This document shows, piece by piece, positions 53,135 through 61,682 of a stretch of DNA of 64,000 nt. The stretch spans positions 5,855,001 through 5,919,000 of the forward strand of contig NZ_RAPS01000001.1 in NCBI RefSeq assembly GCF_003610255.1, read 5' to 3'. The notes below the pieces were generated by a model, which was given only the letters and a program-made list of their open reading frames with translations, was not told the DNA's origin and searched no databases. This DNA is from Streptomyces sp. TLI_171. Its GTDB lineage: Bacteria > Actinomycetota > Actinomycetes > Streptomycetales > Streptomycetaceae. Both the position numbers and the translations under genes were made by a program. Positions within the stretch are counted from its first letter, which is position 1. Each line of letters begins with the position of its first letter.

Positions 53135-53638
53135 TCAACGCCGGGCGGCGCGGTCGGCGAGGGCCGCGAGGGCGGCGTGGACGGTGGCGGGAAGGGTGTC
53201 GGCCGGATCGCTGCCGACGACCACGACGGTGCCCGGCTCGGCGAGCAGACCGGCCGTGTAGACGGAAAGGATCCGGTCGGCGGTGATCGCGTTCCAGAAC
53301 AGGACGGCGGAGCACTTGGGGACGTTGCGCTCCTGCCAGCCGAAGGGCCGCCAGGCGTCGTAGGGACTTCCGGTGGGGTTGAGCGAGGGCCTTGGGTTGA
53401 GCACCGTGCCGGTCCAGCCCAGTTCCCGCAGCAGCCGCACCGCCGCCAGCTGCCAGTCTGGGCAGTCGACGGTCTTCCCGAACAGGTAGAGCGCCGGACT
53501 GCCGTCGGGCAGGTAGGGGGCCGGTGCCTCGATGTAGTGCAGGCCGCGTCGGGCGGGAACGGGCCCGACTGACTGCCCGGGGGCGGTCGGCGCGAGGGCG
53601 GTTCCGGTGGGCGGCTGATTCGGGTGGTGGGGTGTCAT
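53135..53638 (-). CDS. Nucleoside 2-deoxyribosyltransferase-like protein
   Basis: A 167-residue protein. After a 35-residue Pro-rich start comes a Rossmann-like domain (LYLFGKTVDCPDWQLAAVRLL, then TGTVLNPR and WRPFGWQERNVPKCSAVLFWN, ending VVVVGSDP) that resembles the Nuc_deoxyrib_tr2 group. The family cleaves or transfers N-glycosidic bonds; several members are predicted proteins of defence or nucleotide-salvage loci. GAAGAAGAG precedes the ATG. Confidence 0.65.
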   Translation of the reverse strand: MTPHHPNQPPTGTALAPTAPGQSVGPVPARRGLHYIEAPAPYLPDGSPALYLFGKTVDCPDWQLAAVRLLRELGWTGTVLNPRPSLNPTGSPYDAWRPFGWQERNVPKCSAVLFWNAITADRILSVYTAGLLAEPGTVVVVGSDPADTLPATVHAALAALADRAARR

Positions 53639-53676
53639 CTCTTCTTCGTGGGAACGGGGTTTGCGGAGGATTCGGG

Positions 53677-54609
53677 TCAGTGCAGTGCGTCGACGAAGCC
53701 CGACAGCCGGGCGGTGGTCCGGTCCGGCTTGAGGTAGGCGTCGCGGTGCGGGATGGCGTCCTCGGGGATGGCGCGGATCGCCAGCCCGATTGCGACCGCC
53801 TGCTCAGAGGTGCGGGCGCCCAGGGCCTTGACCGCTGCGTTCCGGCGGTCCTCCGCTACGTTGCGGTTGAGGCCCAGGTGGCGCGCCGCCTGGGCCAGCG
53901 TGCTGTCGATGGCGGCGATCAGGACGTCGAGGTCGTCGGGCCGCGGGTCTCTGGGAGGCGCGAGGGCCGCTCGTACGGCCATGGCCGGGTCCAGGTAGCC
54001 GTCCAGCACGTCGTGGCCCACCAGGTGTGCCGGCCTGCGGCATCCACGGCTCTCCGCCAACGAGTTGAGGGCTTCGAGCACGGCGGCGCGGGTGTAGTGG
54101 GACCGCTGCGCGATCTCCTCCATCGTTCGGCCCGCCACGGCCAGGACGAGCATCGCCTGTATGAGCGGCGACGCCGGCACGGGGTGCTGGGGCGCACCGA
54201 TCATTCGGCCGCAGACGCTGGCCAGCAGCCCCGGCACCGGGACGACGAACTCGGCCGCCTCCTCGGGCACCACCACCGTCACCGCACCCCGCTGAAGCGG
54301 AGGCTGCTCCGGCCGCTCGTCCTCCTCCAGCACCTCGGTCCACAGCTGCTGCAGTCCGCGGCGCCTGTACTCCGCGCGCACCGACCGGGCCTGGTCCGCC
54401 CCGCGCAGCAGCACGGGAAGGCCGGCCTTGCGGGCGTGCGCCAGGAGCCGGACCAGCGGCGGTAGCTGGACGCGCGAGGCGAACGGGGCGGCGCTGAGCA
54501 GCGCGCGGGCGCTGACGACCACGCCCGGATGCGTCCGCAGCAGGCGTCGGAACAGCTCGTCGGACTCGTACGGTGCGACCTGGGACTCTTCGGCGAAGAT
54601 CTCTCTCAT
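53677..54609 (-). CDS. LuxR-like HTH regulator
   Basis: A 310-residue protein. The N-terminal half looks like a degenerate phospholipase-D/TrmB-type sensor (ELFRRLLRTHPGVVVSARALLSA, then AHARKAGLPVLLRG). A first HTH region lies near 180-215 (GRTMEEIAQRSHYTRAAVLEAL) and a LuxR-type one near 245-285 (AQAARHLGLNRNVAEDRRNAAVKALGART). ATG 54609 overlaps the stop of the small membrane-protein gene. It is a probable pathway-specific regulator. Confidence 0.72.
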   Translation of the reverse strand: MREIFAEESQVAPYESDELFRRLLRTHPGVVVSARALLSAAPFASRVQLPPLVRLLAHARKAGLPVLLRGADQARSVRAEYRRRGLQQLWTEVLEEDERPEQPPLQRGAVTVVVPEEAAEFVVPVPGLLASVCGRMIGAPQHPVPASPLIQAMLVLAVAGRTMEEIAQRSHYTRAAVLEALNSLAESRGCRRPAHLVGHDVLDGYLDPAMAVRAALAPPRDPRPDDLDVLIAAIDSTLAQAARHLGLNRNVAEDRRNAAVKALGARTSEQAVAIGLAIRAIPEDAIPHRDAYLKPDRTTARLSGFVDALH

Positions 54610-54896
54610 CGACGCCACCGGCGGGTGGTGGTGCGGGTGCGGCCCTGACCCGGACGGCCGCCATGGGTTTCGTGCTGGTGGTACGGGGTGGTGAGGGCTT
54701 GCGGCACTCGGCGGCGAAAGAGCCATTCGGTGCCCGCCGCCGCAGCCAGGACACCGGCCGTGAACAGGCCCAGCCAGGCTGGCCGAGCCTGGTCGCGGTG
54801 TTCGACGAGGAACGCTCCAGCGCCGCCGGTACCCGTGCCGAGGAGGAAGCAGACGATGGCCGTCGCGGCACGGCGGGTGGGGCGGGGCGCGTTCAC
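54606..54896 (-). CDS. Small two-helix membrane protein
   Basis: A 96-residue protein with two hydrophobic helices (TAIVCFLLGTGTGGAGAFLV and WLGLFTAGVLAAAAGTEWLF) and a basic, Thr/Arg-rich C-terminus. Both ends overlap neighbours as ATGA, arguing for translation. The function is unknown; it may anchor or sense for the adjacent regulators. Confidence 0.65.
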   Translation of the reverse strand: MNAPRPTRRAATAIVCFLLGTGTGGAGAFLVEHRDQARPAWLGLFTAGVLAAAAGTEWLFRRRVPQALTTPYHQHETHGGRPGQGRTRTTTRRWRR

Positions 54897-55393
54897 GCGG
54901 CACTCGCTCCGGCGCGGGCGGCGGGCAGCGGCTCGTTCGGCCAGCCCGGCATGATCACGGACAGGAGGACCGTTCCGCTGAGCACGGCGGCGACGGCCAG
55001 CTGGGTGCGTCCGGCGGCGCCGAACTGGTGGGTGATCGTCTTGATGTAGGTGCGCAGGGTGGCCGGGGCGACGCCCAGCTCCTGGCTGATCTCCAGGTCG
55101 TCGGCCCCGGCGACGAGCGCGTCGAGGACCTGCCGGTGCCGGCGGGTGAGGTGCGGCCGACCGGCCGGCGCCGTGTACGACTGGTCGGTCACGATCCCGC
55201 AGGCCGTCGCCCAGGCCGCCAGGTGGACGGTGTTCCTCGTGCCGGTGGCGGCGTGCAGGTCGGCGATGGCGGCGTCGACGTCGTCGAGGCCGAGCTGGGC
55301 TCGCAGGGTTCTGCGGGTGGTGCCGGTGACGATGTGCCGGACCAGGTCGGCTTGGTCGGCGTCGAGGTTGTGGAGGGGGCGGTCGGTGAGCAC
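54893..55393 (-). CDS. LuxR-type HTH regulator
   Basis: A 166-residue protein with a LuxR/GerE HTH in the middle (LTRRHRQVLDALVAGADDLEISQELGVAPATLRTYIKTI in outline, residues about 85-125), preceded by a second short HTH-like segment. The C-terminus is hydrophobic (QLAVAAVLSGTVLLSVIMPGW). GTG 55393 has AAGGAG 5 bases before it. It lacks a receiver domain. Confidence 0.78.
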   Translation of the reverse strand: MLTDRPLHNLDADQADLVRHIVTGTTRRTLRAQLGLDDVDAAIADLHAATGTRNTVHLAAWATACGIVTDQSYTAPAGRPHLTRRHRQVLDALVAGADDLEISQELGVAPATLRTYIKTITHQFGAAGRTQLAVAAVLSGTVLLSVIMPGWPNEPLPAARAGASAA

Positions 55394-55419
55394 GTGGTCT
55401 CCTTGCCGGTGAGGGGCGG

Positions 55420-56937
55420 TCAGGGGGTGGTGTCGAGGAGGGCGAGCAGGCGCTCGGCGACGGCGGGTGCCCGGTGGGTGCCGATGACCAGGACCACGTC
55501 GCCGTCCTTCGCGTGGCCGGCGACGATCTCCTCGGCGCTCGGTGAGCTCGGGCCGGTGCGGACGGTGTGCACCCGCTCGGCGGGCAGGCTCTTGCGGGCC
55601 GCCGCCGCTACCGCCTCCAGCGGGTCCTCGACGTCGAGGACAGGCAGCCCTGCGGCCACCGGCAGCAGCACGGCACGGTGGCCGCGGTCCAGCGCGGCGC
55701 CGAGGGAGTCCGCTTGGACGCGGGTGCGGGCATAGCCGTCGGGCTCCAGCACCGCGATCACGCTGCCCCGGTCGGCGAGTTCGCCGGCGGCCTGCAGGTC
55801 GCGGGCGACCTCGGAGACGTGGCGGGCCCGCGAGCGCACCACGGTGACGCCGCGCCGGGTGCCCAGGCGCTGCATCGACCCCTCGACGCCGCCGAAGCGC
55901 GCCAGGCGCTGGGCGAGAGCGTCGGGGTCCTCGCCCAGTACGAGGGCGGTGGCCACCGCGCAAGTCGCCATCACCGCGTGGTGAAGGCCGGTCGCGGGCA
56001 CCACCGAACGGACCTTGGTCTTCCCGTAGCGCAGTTCCGCCCAGTAGCCGCCGCCGTCGACCCTCTCCAGCTCGGTGATCCGCACGCCGCATCGGGAGGA
56101 GTACCCGACGGTGACCACCTCCGGGCCTACCCGGTCGGCCAGCCGCTCGCGTAGGAACGTCAGCGGCTTGTTCCACCACGCGATGTCCGGGACGACGACG
56201 GTGCTCGCGGTGCGGGCCTGGTGCTCGGCCATCGCCAGCGCCGCGGGCAGGTCCTCGTGGTGCGGCGCGGTGGGGTCGATGGCGGTGATCAGCATCGCGG
56301 CGGGAGCCGGAGTGGGACGGGCCAGGGCACCGGGCGGAAGGTAGGCCGGGGAGGCGGGGACGGTCTCGTGGGTGGCGGTGTCGGGCGAGAAGTCGACGAC
56401 CAGGCGGGCGGCGCCGTGATGCCCGGCCGGAGCGTCGGGGGCAGGGGTGTTGAGGATCCAGCCGGTGCGGCCGTCGTCGAGGAGGTGGGCGAGCGCGGCC
56501 GAGGCCGTCGCGGTGCTGTGGCTGCCCCACACCGCCGCCAGCCCGCTGCCGCCGTCGAACTCGGCGCAGGTCAGCGCGAGGGCGTGGCTGCGGGCGAGCA
56601 CCGGGACGCGGTGTGAGAGGGCCGCGTCCAGTTCGGGGTGCGGGCGGGCGACAGCCCGCGACCACACCATCGCGCTCAACTCGCCGACCTCGGCCTCCGC
56701 CAGCTGGCCCTGCACGCTCACCCCGGCGGCCCGGAGCCGGTCCGCGACGCGCCCACCCACCTCGTCGGAGTGGGCACTGCCGCTCACCCGCGCGCCGCGC
56801 CCGGCCAGGTGCAGGGCCAGGCCCTCCATGCCCGCTTCGGTGATGCCGACCAGGTGCACCACCGACAGGACAGCGGGAAGGCCGGCGGGGTCGGGCTCCG
56901 TGCCGACGGCGGCGGTAGGCGTTGCGGTGGTGGCCAT
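55420..56937 (-). CDS. MurC-like Mur ligase homologue with degenerate ATP site
   Basis: A 505-residue protein that follows MurC from end to end: VHLVGITEAGMEGLALHLAG (UDP-sugar-binding start), RAVARPHPELDAALSHRVPVLARS, LITAIDPTAPHHED, a central VEGSMQRLGTRRGVTVV and a C-terminal VIAVLEPDGYARTR. Key sites have drifted. The P-loop GTHGKTTT reads GSHSTATA, so the Lys is lost, and the DDYAHHPTE box reads RSRARHVSE. It is therefore unlikely to ligate amino acids in the normal ATP-dependent way; it may bind a nucleotide-sugar or act as a partner. ATG 56937 has GGAGAG ahead. Confidence 0.8.
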   Translation of the reverse strand: MATTATPTAAVGTEPDPAGLPAVLSVVHLVGITEAGMEGLALHLAGRGARVSGSAHSDEVGGRVADRLRAAGVSVQGQLAEAEVGELSAMVWSRAVARPHPELDAALSHRVPVLARSHALALTCAEFDGGSGLAAVWGSHSTATASAALAHLLDDGRTGWILNTPAPDAPAGHHGAARLVVDFSPDTATHETVPASPAYLPPGALARPTPAPAAMLITAIDPTAPHHEDLPAALAMAEHQARTASTVVVPDIAWWNKPLTFLRERLADRVGPEVVTVGYSSRCGVRITELERVDGGGYWAELRYGKTKVRSVVPATGLHHAVMATCAVATALVLGEDPDALAQRLARFGGVEGSMQRLGTRRGVTVVRSRARHVSEVARDLQAAGELADRGSVIAVLEPDGYARTRVQADSLGAALDRGHRAVLLPVAAGLPVLDVEDPLEAVAAAARKSLPAERVHTVRTGPSSPSAEEIVAGHAKDGDVVLVIGTHRAPAVAERLLALLDTTP

Positions 56938-57029
56938 GCTGCTCTCCAACGTGCTGAACGTGCTGAACAGGGGAAGGGGGTGGTCCGGCCCGGCCGGGCC
57001 GCCGGGGAGGTGCGCGGCCGGGCCGGTGC

Positions 57030-58394
57030 TCAGGACTGGGCGAAGCCGCGGGCGATCTCGGCCGGGCTCACCAGCGGGGCGTGGTGGTCCAGTTCGAGGC
57101 GGGCGAGAGCGGCCAGGTGCGCGACTGGCGGCACATCGAACAGCTCGGCTATCGTCCGGTCCGTCTCGAACTCCCGCACCGCCGAGGCGAGATCGCGCGG
57201 CAGACGCCACGCCTTCGCGTCCTGGTAGGAGTCGCCGCGGGCGGGCTCGGGCGGCACCAGACCGTCCGAGATGCCGTGCCGGATACCGGCGAGGGCCGCG
57301 GCCACCGCGAGATGCGGGTTGGCGTCCGCGCCCGGCACCCGCACCTCCAGACGCCGGCTGCTGCCGTGGCCGACCACCCGCACCGCGCAGGAGCGGTTGT
57401 CCCACCCCCACGTCGCCCGCCTCGGCGCGAAGCCGTGGTCGCGGGCCAGACGCCGGTAGGAGTTCACGGTCGGCGCCCACATCGGCCCGGTCACCGGCAG
57501 CACGTCCAGCAGCCCCGCGACCGCCTGCCGACCCGTCTCGGACAGCAGCTCCTCACCGCCGCCGGGGGCGAACACGGACGCACCACCGTCCAGTCGGTGC
57601 AGCGACAGGTGCAGGTGCAGACCCGAGCCGGTGCCGGTGAACGGGGCCGCCATGAACAGCGCAGACATCCCGTGCCGCTCGGCCACCACCCGGGCGGCGT
57701 GCTTGAACAGCAAGTGCTGCTCGCACGCACGCGCCACCGGCCCGAAGGGGAAGGTGACCTCCACCTGGCCCGGCGCGCCCTCCAGCTTCAGCGCCTCGAC
57801 CGGCAGGCCCGCCTCCGCGAGCACCCGCCGCAGCTCCCGCAGGAAGGCGGCGACGTTCCCCGGCAGGTCGAGCGCGTAGTCCAGGTTGCCGAGCGTCGCC
57901 GGGCGCGGACGCCACCCCGAGCGCTCGGCGTCCCGCTCACTGCCCTCGACCAGCACGAACTCGCACTCCAGCCCGACCATCGGAGTCAGGCCCATCCCGA
58001 GGAGCCCGGCCGCCTGCTGGGAGAGGACGCCCGCCGGGGACAGGGGGTGCGGCAGGCCGTCCCGCAGCGGCGTCGCCCACACCAGGGCGGTGCCCGGCAG
58101 CCACGGCAGGAGCCGCGCCCGCTCCACGTGCCAGGCCAGTTCGATGTCGCCGAACCCGGACTCCCACGACCACGTCCCGCGCTCGGCGGGCGTCATGCCC
58201 AGGTCCGTGCCCAGCAGGTAGCCGCACACCTCGCTGGAGACCGGCTCCCGCCCCAGGCGCGCCCGAAGGGTGCCGGCGCCGAACAACTTCCCCTTCAACC
58301 GGCCCTGCACGTCCGCCACCGCGACCATCACCGAGTCGACGCCGCCACCGTCGATCAGGTCCACCAGCGGGCCCTCGGGCCCCGGCGCGCTCAC
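57030..58394 (-). CDS. Glutamine-synthetase-family ligase (gamma-glutamyl-amine type)
   Basis: A 454-residue GS-fold enzyme. LECEFVLVEG and LEGAPGQVEVTFPFG supply metal-site Glu residues, MAAPFTGTGSGLHLHLSL is the ATP/substrate-loop region, and NSYRRLARDH, WGWDNRSCAVRV and RRLEVRVPGADANPHLA match the active-site C-terminal half. Divergence from GlnA (no adenylylation Tyr motif seen) points to a PuuA-like enzyme joining glutamate to an amine. GTG 58394 overlaps the permease stop (GTGA), so amine import and gamma-glutamylation may be linked. Confidence 0.87.
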   Translation of the reverse strand: MSAPGPEGPLVDLIDGGGVDSVMVAVADVQGRLKGKLFGAGTLRARLGREPVSSEVCGYLLGTDLGMTPAERGTWSWESGFGDIELAWHVERARLLPWLPGTALVWATPLRDGLPHPLSPAGVLSQQAAGLLGMGLTPMVGLECEFVLVEGSERDAERSGWRPRPATLGNLDYALDLPGNVAAFLRELRRVLAEAGLPVEALKLEGAPGQVEVTFPFGPVARACEQHLLFKHAARVVAERHGMSALFMAAPFTGTGSGLHLHLSLHRLDGGASVFAPGGGEELLSETGRQAVAGLLDVLPVTGPMWAPTVNSYRRLARDHGFAPRRATWGWDNRSCAVRVVGHGSSRRLEVRVPGADANPHLAVAAALAGIRHGISDGLVPPEPARGDSYQDAKAWRLPRDLASAVREFETDRTIAELFDVPPVAHLAALARLELDHHAPLVSPAEIARGFAQS

Positions 58395-59899
58395 ACGACC
58401 TCCTCGGACAGCTCGACCAGTTCGGCCGACTGCTGCACGGGCGGCGCGTAGTCGTACCGGCCCCGCCTCCGCCACCACAGCGCCGCCAGAGCCAGCGCCG
58501 CAACGGCCGCGACGGGCGCGTAGTTGAACGTGGAGACGTTCACCGGGTAGGACTGCGGCAGGCACACCAGCACCGTCACCAGCGCCACCCAGCCCACCGC
58601 GATCCACCCGACCAGCCGCCCCCGGCGGCCCAGGTTCCACGGTCCGGGCCGGAACGGGCTGCCCTTGCGCAGCCGCAGGTAGACGGGCACCGCGTACGCC
58701 GGGGTCATGCCCACGACGTTGATGGCGGTCACCGCCCCGTAGGCGACCGGCGACCACAGCGACGGCAGCGCCAGCACGAACGCCGCAACCACCGACAGCC
58801 ACACCCCCGCCACCGGCGTACCGGTGCGCTCCGAGACCCGGCTCCACATCTCCGATCCGGGCAGTCCCTTGTCCCGCGCGAACGCGAACACCATCCGGGA
58901 ACTGGCCGCGGTCTCCGCGTTGCCGCAGAAAAGCTGCGCCACGATCACCACCAGCAGCAGCGCCTTCGCCCCGGCCGGGCCGAGCGCGTCGAGGAAGATC
59001 TGCGCGGGCGGCACGCCCGTCGGGGAGTTGAGGACGGTGTCGTAGTCGCCGATGGCGAGCACCAGGCCGGCCAGCAGCACCGCGCCCGCGATCCAGGACA
59101 CCCAGATCGAGCGGACGATCCCCCTCGGCGCCGCGATGGACGCCTTCGTGGTCTCTTCCGACATGTGCGCGGAGGCGTCGTACCCGGAGAAGGTGTACTG
59201 CGCCAGCAGCAGGCCGAGCGCGCTGACGTAGATCGGGTTGCTCCAGCCGGTGTTGTTGACGAAGTGGTCGACCAGCCAGTCGGCGCTGTTGTGGTGGTCG
59301 GGCACGACGGCCAGCGCCCCGACGATCAGCGCGACACCGCCCAGGTGCCACCAGACCGAGACGCTGTTGAGTACCGACACCAGCCGCACGCCGCGCAGGT
59401 TCAGCCCCGCGTGCAGCAGCAGGATCACCGCGAAGATGCCCAGCAGGCCCAGCGCCGTGGGCTCGTAGCCGAACTGCATGTTCAGCAGCGCGCCGACGAA
59501 GGAGGCGGCGCCGTAGTCGATGCCGCAGATCCCGCCGATCAAGCCGAGGAGGTTGAGCCAGCCGACGAGGAACCCCCAGCGGGGGCCGCCGAGGGCGTGC
59601 GCCATGTAGAACAGCGCGCCGCTGGTGGGGTAGGCGGAGGTGACTTCGGCCAGCGCGGCGCCGACGAACATCACCATCGCGCCGACGCCGATCCAGCCCC
59701 AGAACATCACCGTCGGACCGCCGGCGTTCAGGCCGAACGCGAACATCGTCATGCAGCCAGACAGGATGCTGATCACGGAGAAGGAGCTGGCGAAGTTGCC
59801 GAACTCGCCCATCCGTCTCGACAGCTTGGGCTCGTAGCCGAGCCGCCGCAGGTGCTCCTCGTCGCTCTGGAGCGACGGCGCGGCGTGGGCAGGGGACAT
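58391..59899 (-). CDS. APC-family amino acid/polyamine permease
   Basis: A 502-residue transporter with about twelve hydrophobic helices. It opens LGYEPKLSRRMGEFGNFASSFSVISILSG, the standard start of the GABA/polyamine-type APC permeases, and contains YTFSGYDASAHMSEETTKA, the conserved helix 6-7 loop. A GGAGG site precedes the ATG. The coupled GS-like gene suggests that it imports the amine or amino acid that ligase uses. Confidence 0.9.
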   Translation of the reverse strand: MSPAHAAPSLQSDEEHLRRLGYEPKLSRRMGEFGNFASSFSVISILSGCMTMFAFGLNAGGPTVMFWGWIGVGAMVMFVGAALAEVTSAYPTSGALFYMAHALGGPRWGFLVGWLNLLGLIGGICGIDYGAASFVGALLNMQFGYEPTALGLLGIFAVILLLHAGLNLRGVRLVSVLNSVSVWWHLGGVALIVGALAVVPDHHNSADWLVDHFVNNTGWSNPIYVSALGLLLAQYTFSGYDASAHMSEETTKASIAAPRGIVRSIWVSWIAGAVLLAGLVLAIGDYDTVLNSPTGVPPAQIFLDALGPAGAKALLLVVIVAQLFCGNAETAASSRMVFAFARDKGLPGSEMWSRVSERTGTPVAGVWLSVVAAFVLALPSLWSPVAYGAVTAINVVGMTPAYAVPVYLRLRKGSPFRPGPWNLGRRGRLVGWIAVGWVALVTVLVCLPQSYPVNVSTFNYAPVAAVAALALAALWWRRRGRYDYAPPVQQSAELVELSEEVV

Positions 59900-59961
59900 G
59901 GTGAGACAACCTCCATACAGAGAAGGGGGATGGTGAAGTCGGGACGGGGTGGGACGGGAGG

Positions 59962-60936
59962 TCAGGCCAGGGCGGTGGCGCGGCCGGCGAGAGCCTGCTG
60001 CCGGGCGGTCCGCATCAGTTCCTCGCCCTTCTCCGGTGAATCGGCGACGTGTGCCCACGGAGTTTTCGAGGCGAACTGGCCCAGAGCGGTGAACACTTCG
60101 GTGGCCGCGCTCATCCGCACGCCCGCCCACAGGGCGTGCGCGAGGTAGCTCAGGTCCGCCACCGGCCACGAGCCCGGCTTCGCCGCCAGCCAGCTCTCGT
60201 AGGCGCGCCGGGTGTTGGAGACGTGCGGCTCCCGCAGCCACTGCCGGCGCACCAGCGCGTCCCGGTAGTGGGTGAAGCGGTACTGGTCGACCGACACGTA
60301 CAGATGCAGGGCCGCCAGCGGCGACCCGGCCGAGGCCCGTGCCGCCGCAGTGTGCACGAAGTCGACTGCGGCGGCGCGGTTGCGCTGCTGCCAGTACCGG
60401 AGCATCCGGTGGTGCGCCTCGCGGCTGTCGGGGTCGCGCCGGAGCGCCTCCCCGAGCAGCCCCCACGGACCGGGCGGCAGCAGTGGATCGCCCGAGAACA
60501 CCCGGTGCTCGGGACGGTCCTGGCCATGGTCCAGCGAGGCCAGGGTGAGCAGGCACACCCACGGGACCGGATCCAGCGGGTCCGCCTCCGCTGCCGCCCA
60601 GCACGCCTCACGGGCCGCCTGTTCCAGCTGCCGGGCTTCCGGGCGGCGGTCCTCGGCCGCCAGGAGGGCGTGCTCGACCAGCACCCGCGCCTGCAGGAGG
60701 TTCAGCCCCGGGGCGGCCGGGTGCTCCCGAGCCCAGGCGGTGAGCACCGTCGACCGGGCCGCGGCCACCGCCAGTACCTGCGTACGCGACGTCCACAGAC
60801 CCGACGCCCGTGCGGTCCCGGACAGCAGCCGCTCCGTCGACATCCACCGGCCGCGCACCAGGTCGTCCACGGCGCCCTGGAGCTCAACGTCGAATCCTGC
60901 GGGGTGGTACACCGGCCGGAACGTAGACGCGGTCAT
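59962..60936 (-). CDS. Unrecognised helical protein heading the gene train
   Basis: A 324-residue, mainly helical protein with TPR-like alternation (LQARVLVEHALLAAEDRRPEARQLEQAAREA, then HHRMLRYWQQRNRAAAVDFVH). ATG 60936 has AAGGAG 9 bases before it; the longer GTG 60975 frame has none. It is the first gene after a palindrome-containing gap, so it may open the operon. No family is recognised. Confidence 0.68.
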   Translation of the reverse strand: MTASTFRPVYHPAGFDVELQGAVDDLVRGRWMSTERLLSGTARASGLWTSRTQVLAVAAARSTVLTAWAREHPAAPGLNLLQARVLVEHALLAAEDRRPEARQLEQAAREACWAAAEADPLDPVPWVCLLTLASLDHGQDRPEHRVFSGDPLLPPGPWGLLGEALRRDPDSREAHHRMLRYWQQRNRAAAVDFVHTAAARASAGSPLAALHLYVSVDQYRFTHYRDALVRRQWLREPHVSNTRRAYESWLAAKPGSWPVADLSYLAHALWAGVRMSAATEVFTALGQFASKTPWAHVADSPEKGEELMRTARQQALAGRATALA

Positions 60937-61010
60937 CACTGGCTCTCCTTTCTGGGCGCGTTCATGACAGGTCACTGTGTGGTGTTCAGGGCTTGGTGAT
61001 ATGCCCGAGT

Positions 61011-61024
61011 ACCGTCCGGACGGT
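61011..61024. promoter_or_regulatory. Perfect 14-base palindrome upstream of the gene train
   Basis: ACCGTCCGGACGGT is a perfect palindrome 75 bases before the first gene of the minus-strand train and after the resolvase-like gene's stop. A dimeric regulator's operator is plausible; no promoter hexamers are convincing. Confidence 0.4.
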
Positions 61025-61093
61025 CCTGCGTTCTCCCAGGCGGCGGGCGATCATCAACTGCCCACGATCCAAATGGATTCAGCCGCAGATCCT

Positions 61094-61516
61094 CTACGGT
61101 CCCGGCGTGTTGAGCGTTTGAGCGCCTAGCGGCGACTGGCCGCTGGACGTAGCGGGGACCGGAGGTGCAACCGGCCCGTCGAAGAGTCCTGCGGCCAGGA
61201 ACCAGCCCAGCTCGCCGAGGCCCACGGCCAACCGCTCCCATTCCTCGGAGCTGGAGGCCACCATCGATCGGGTCCGCATCACCACGCCTCGGGCGGCGCC
61301 CGCTGCGAGTGCTTCCTCCACGGCGCGCCAGCCCTCCCGCTCCTTCAGCGGGAGTTGCTGACCTCTGTCGGTGAACACGGCGGCCACCACCCACTCACGG
61401 GTTTCTGCGTACTGGCGGCAATGAGCCTCCAACACGCCGTCCGGGTCTCCGCCTGGAGAGGCGATATAGATCGCTACAGGGACACGGCCTGGCGATCGAG
61501 GTACATCCGAAGGCAT
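61094..61516 (-). CDS. Resolvase-like N-terminal domain protein
   Basis: A 140-residue protein. VAIYIASPGGDPDGVLEAHCRQYAETREWVVAAVFTDRG and GWRAVEEALAAGAARGVVMRTRSMVA follow the serine-recombinase catalytic-domain fold in outline, but the YxRVS active-site start is altered and there is no DNA-binding tail. Similar stand-alone proteins are common in streptomycetes near regulators; their role is unclear. ATG 61516 is chosen by homology. Confidence 0.6.
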   Translation of the reverse strand: MPSDVPRSPGRVPVAIYIASPGGDPDGVLEAHCRQYAETREWVVAAVFTDRGQQLPLKEREGWRAVEEALAAGAARGVVMRTRSMVASSSEEWERLAVGLGELGWFLAAGLFDGPVAPPVPATSSGQSPLGAQTLNTPGP

Positions 61517-61682
61517 GCCTCTACTGTCCCGCTTACCCCTGTCCAGGCGAACCGGCGAGCCGTACGACTTTGGAAGATCGCGGGCGGGTGAAGTCGTACG
61601 GCGTGTAGGAGTCCGGTTGCGACACGTGGCAGTTCGCGCACAGGGCGTGGGACTCTGCTGCCCATCGGCCTCGAATTGGGCC

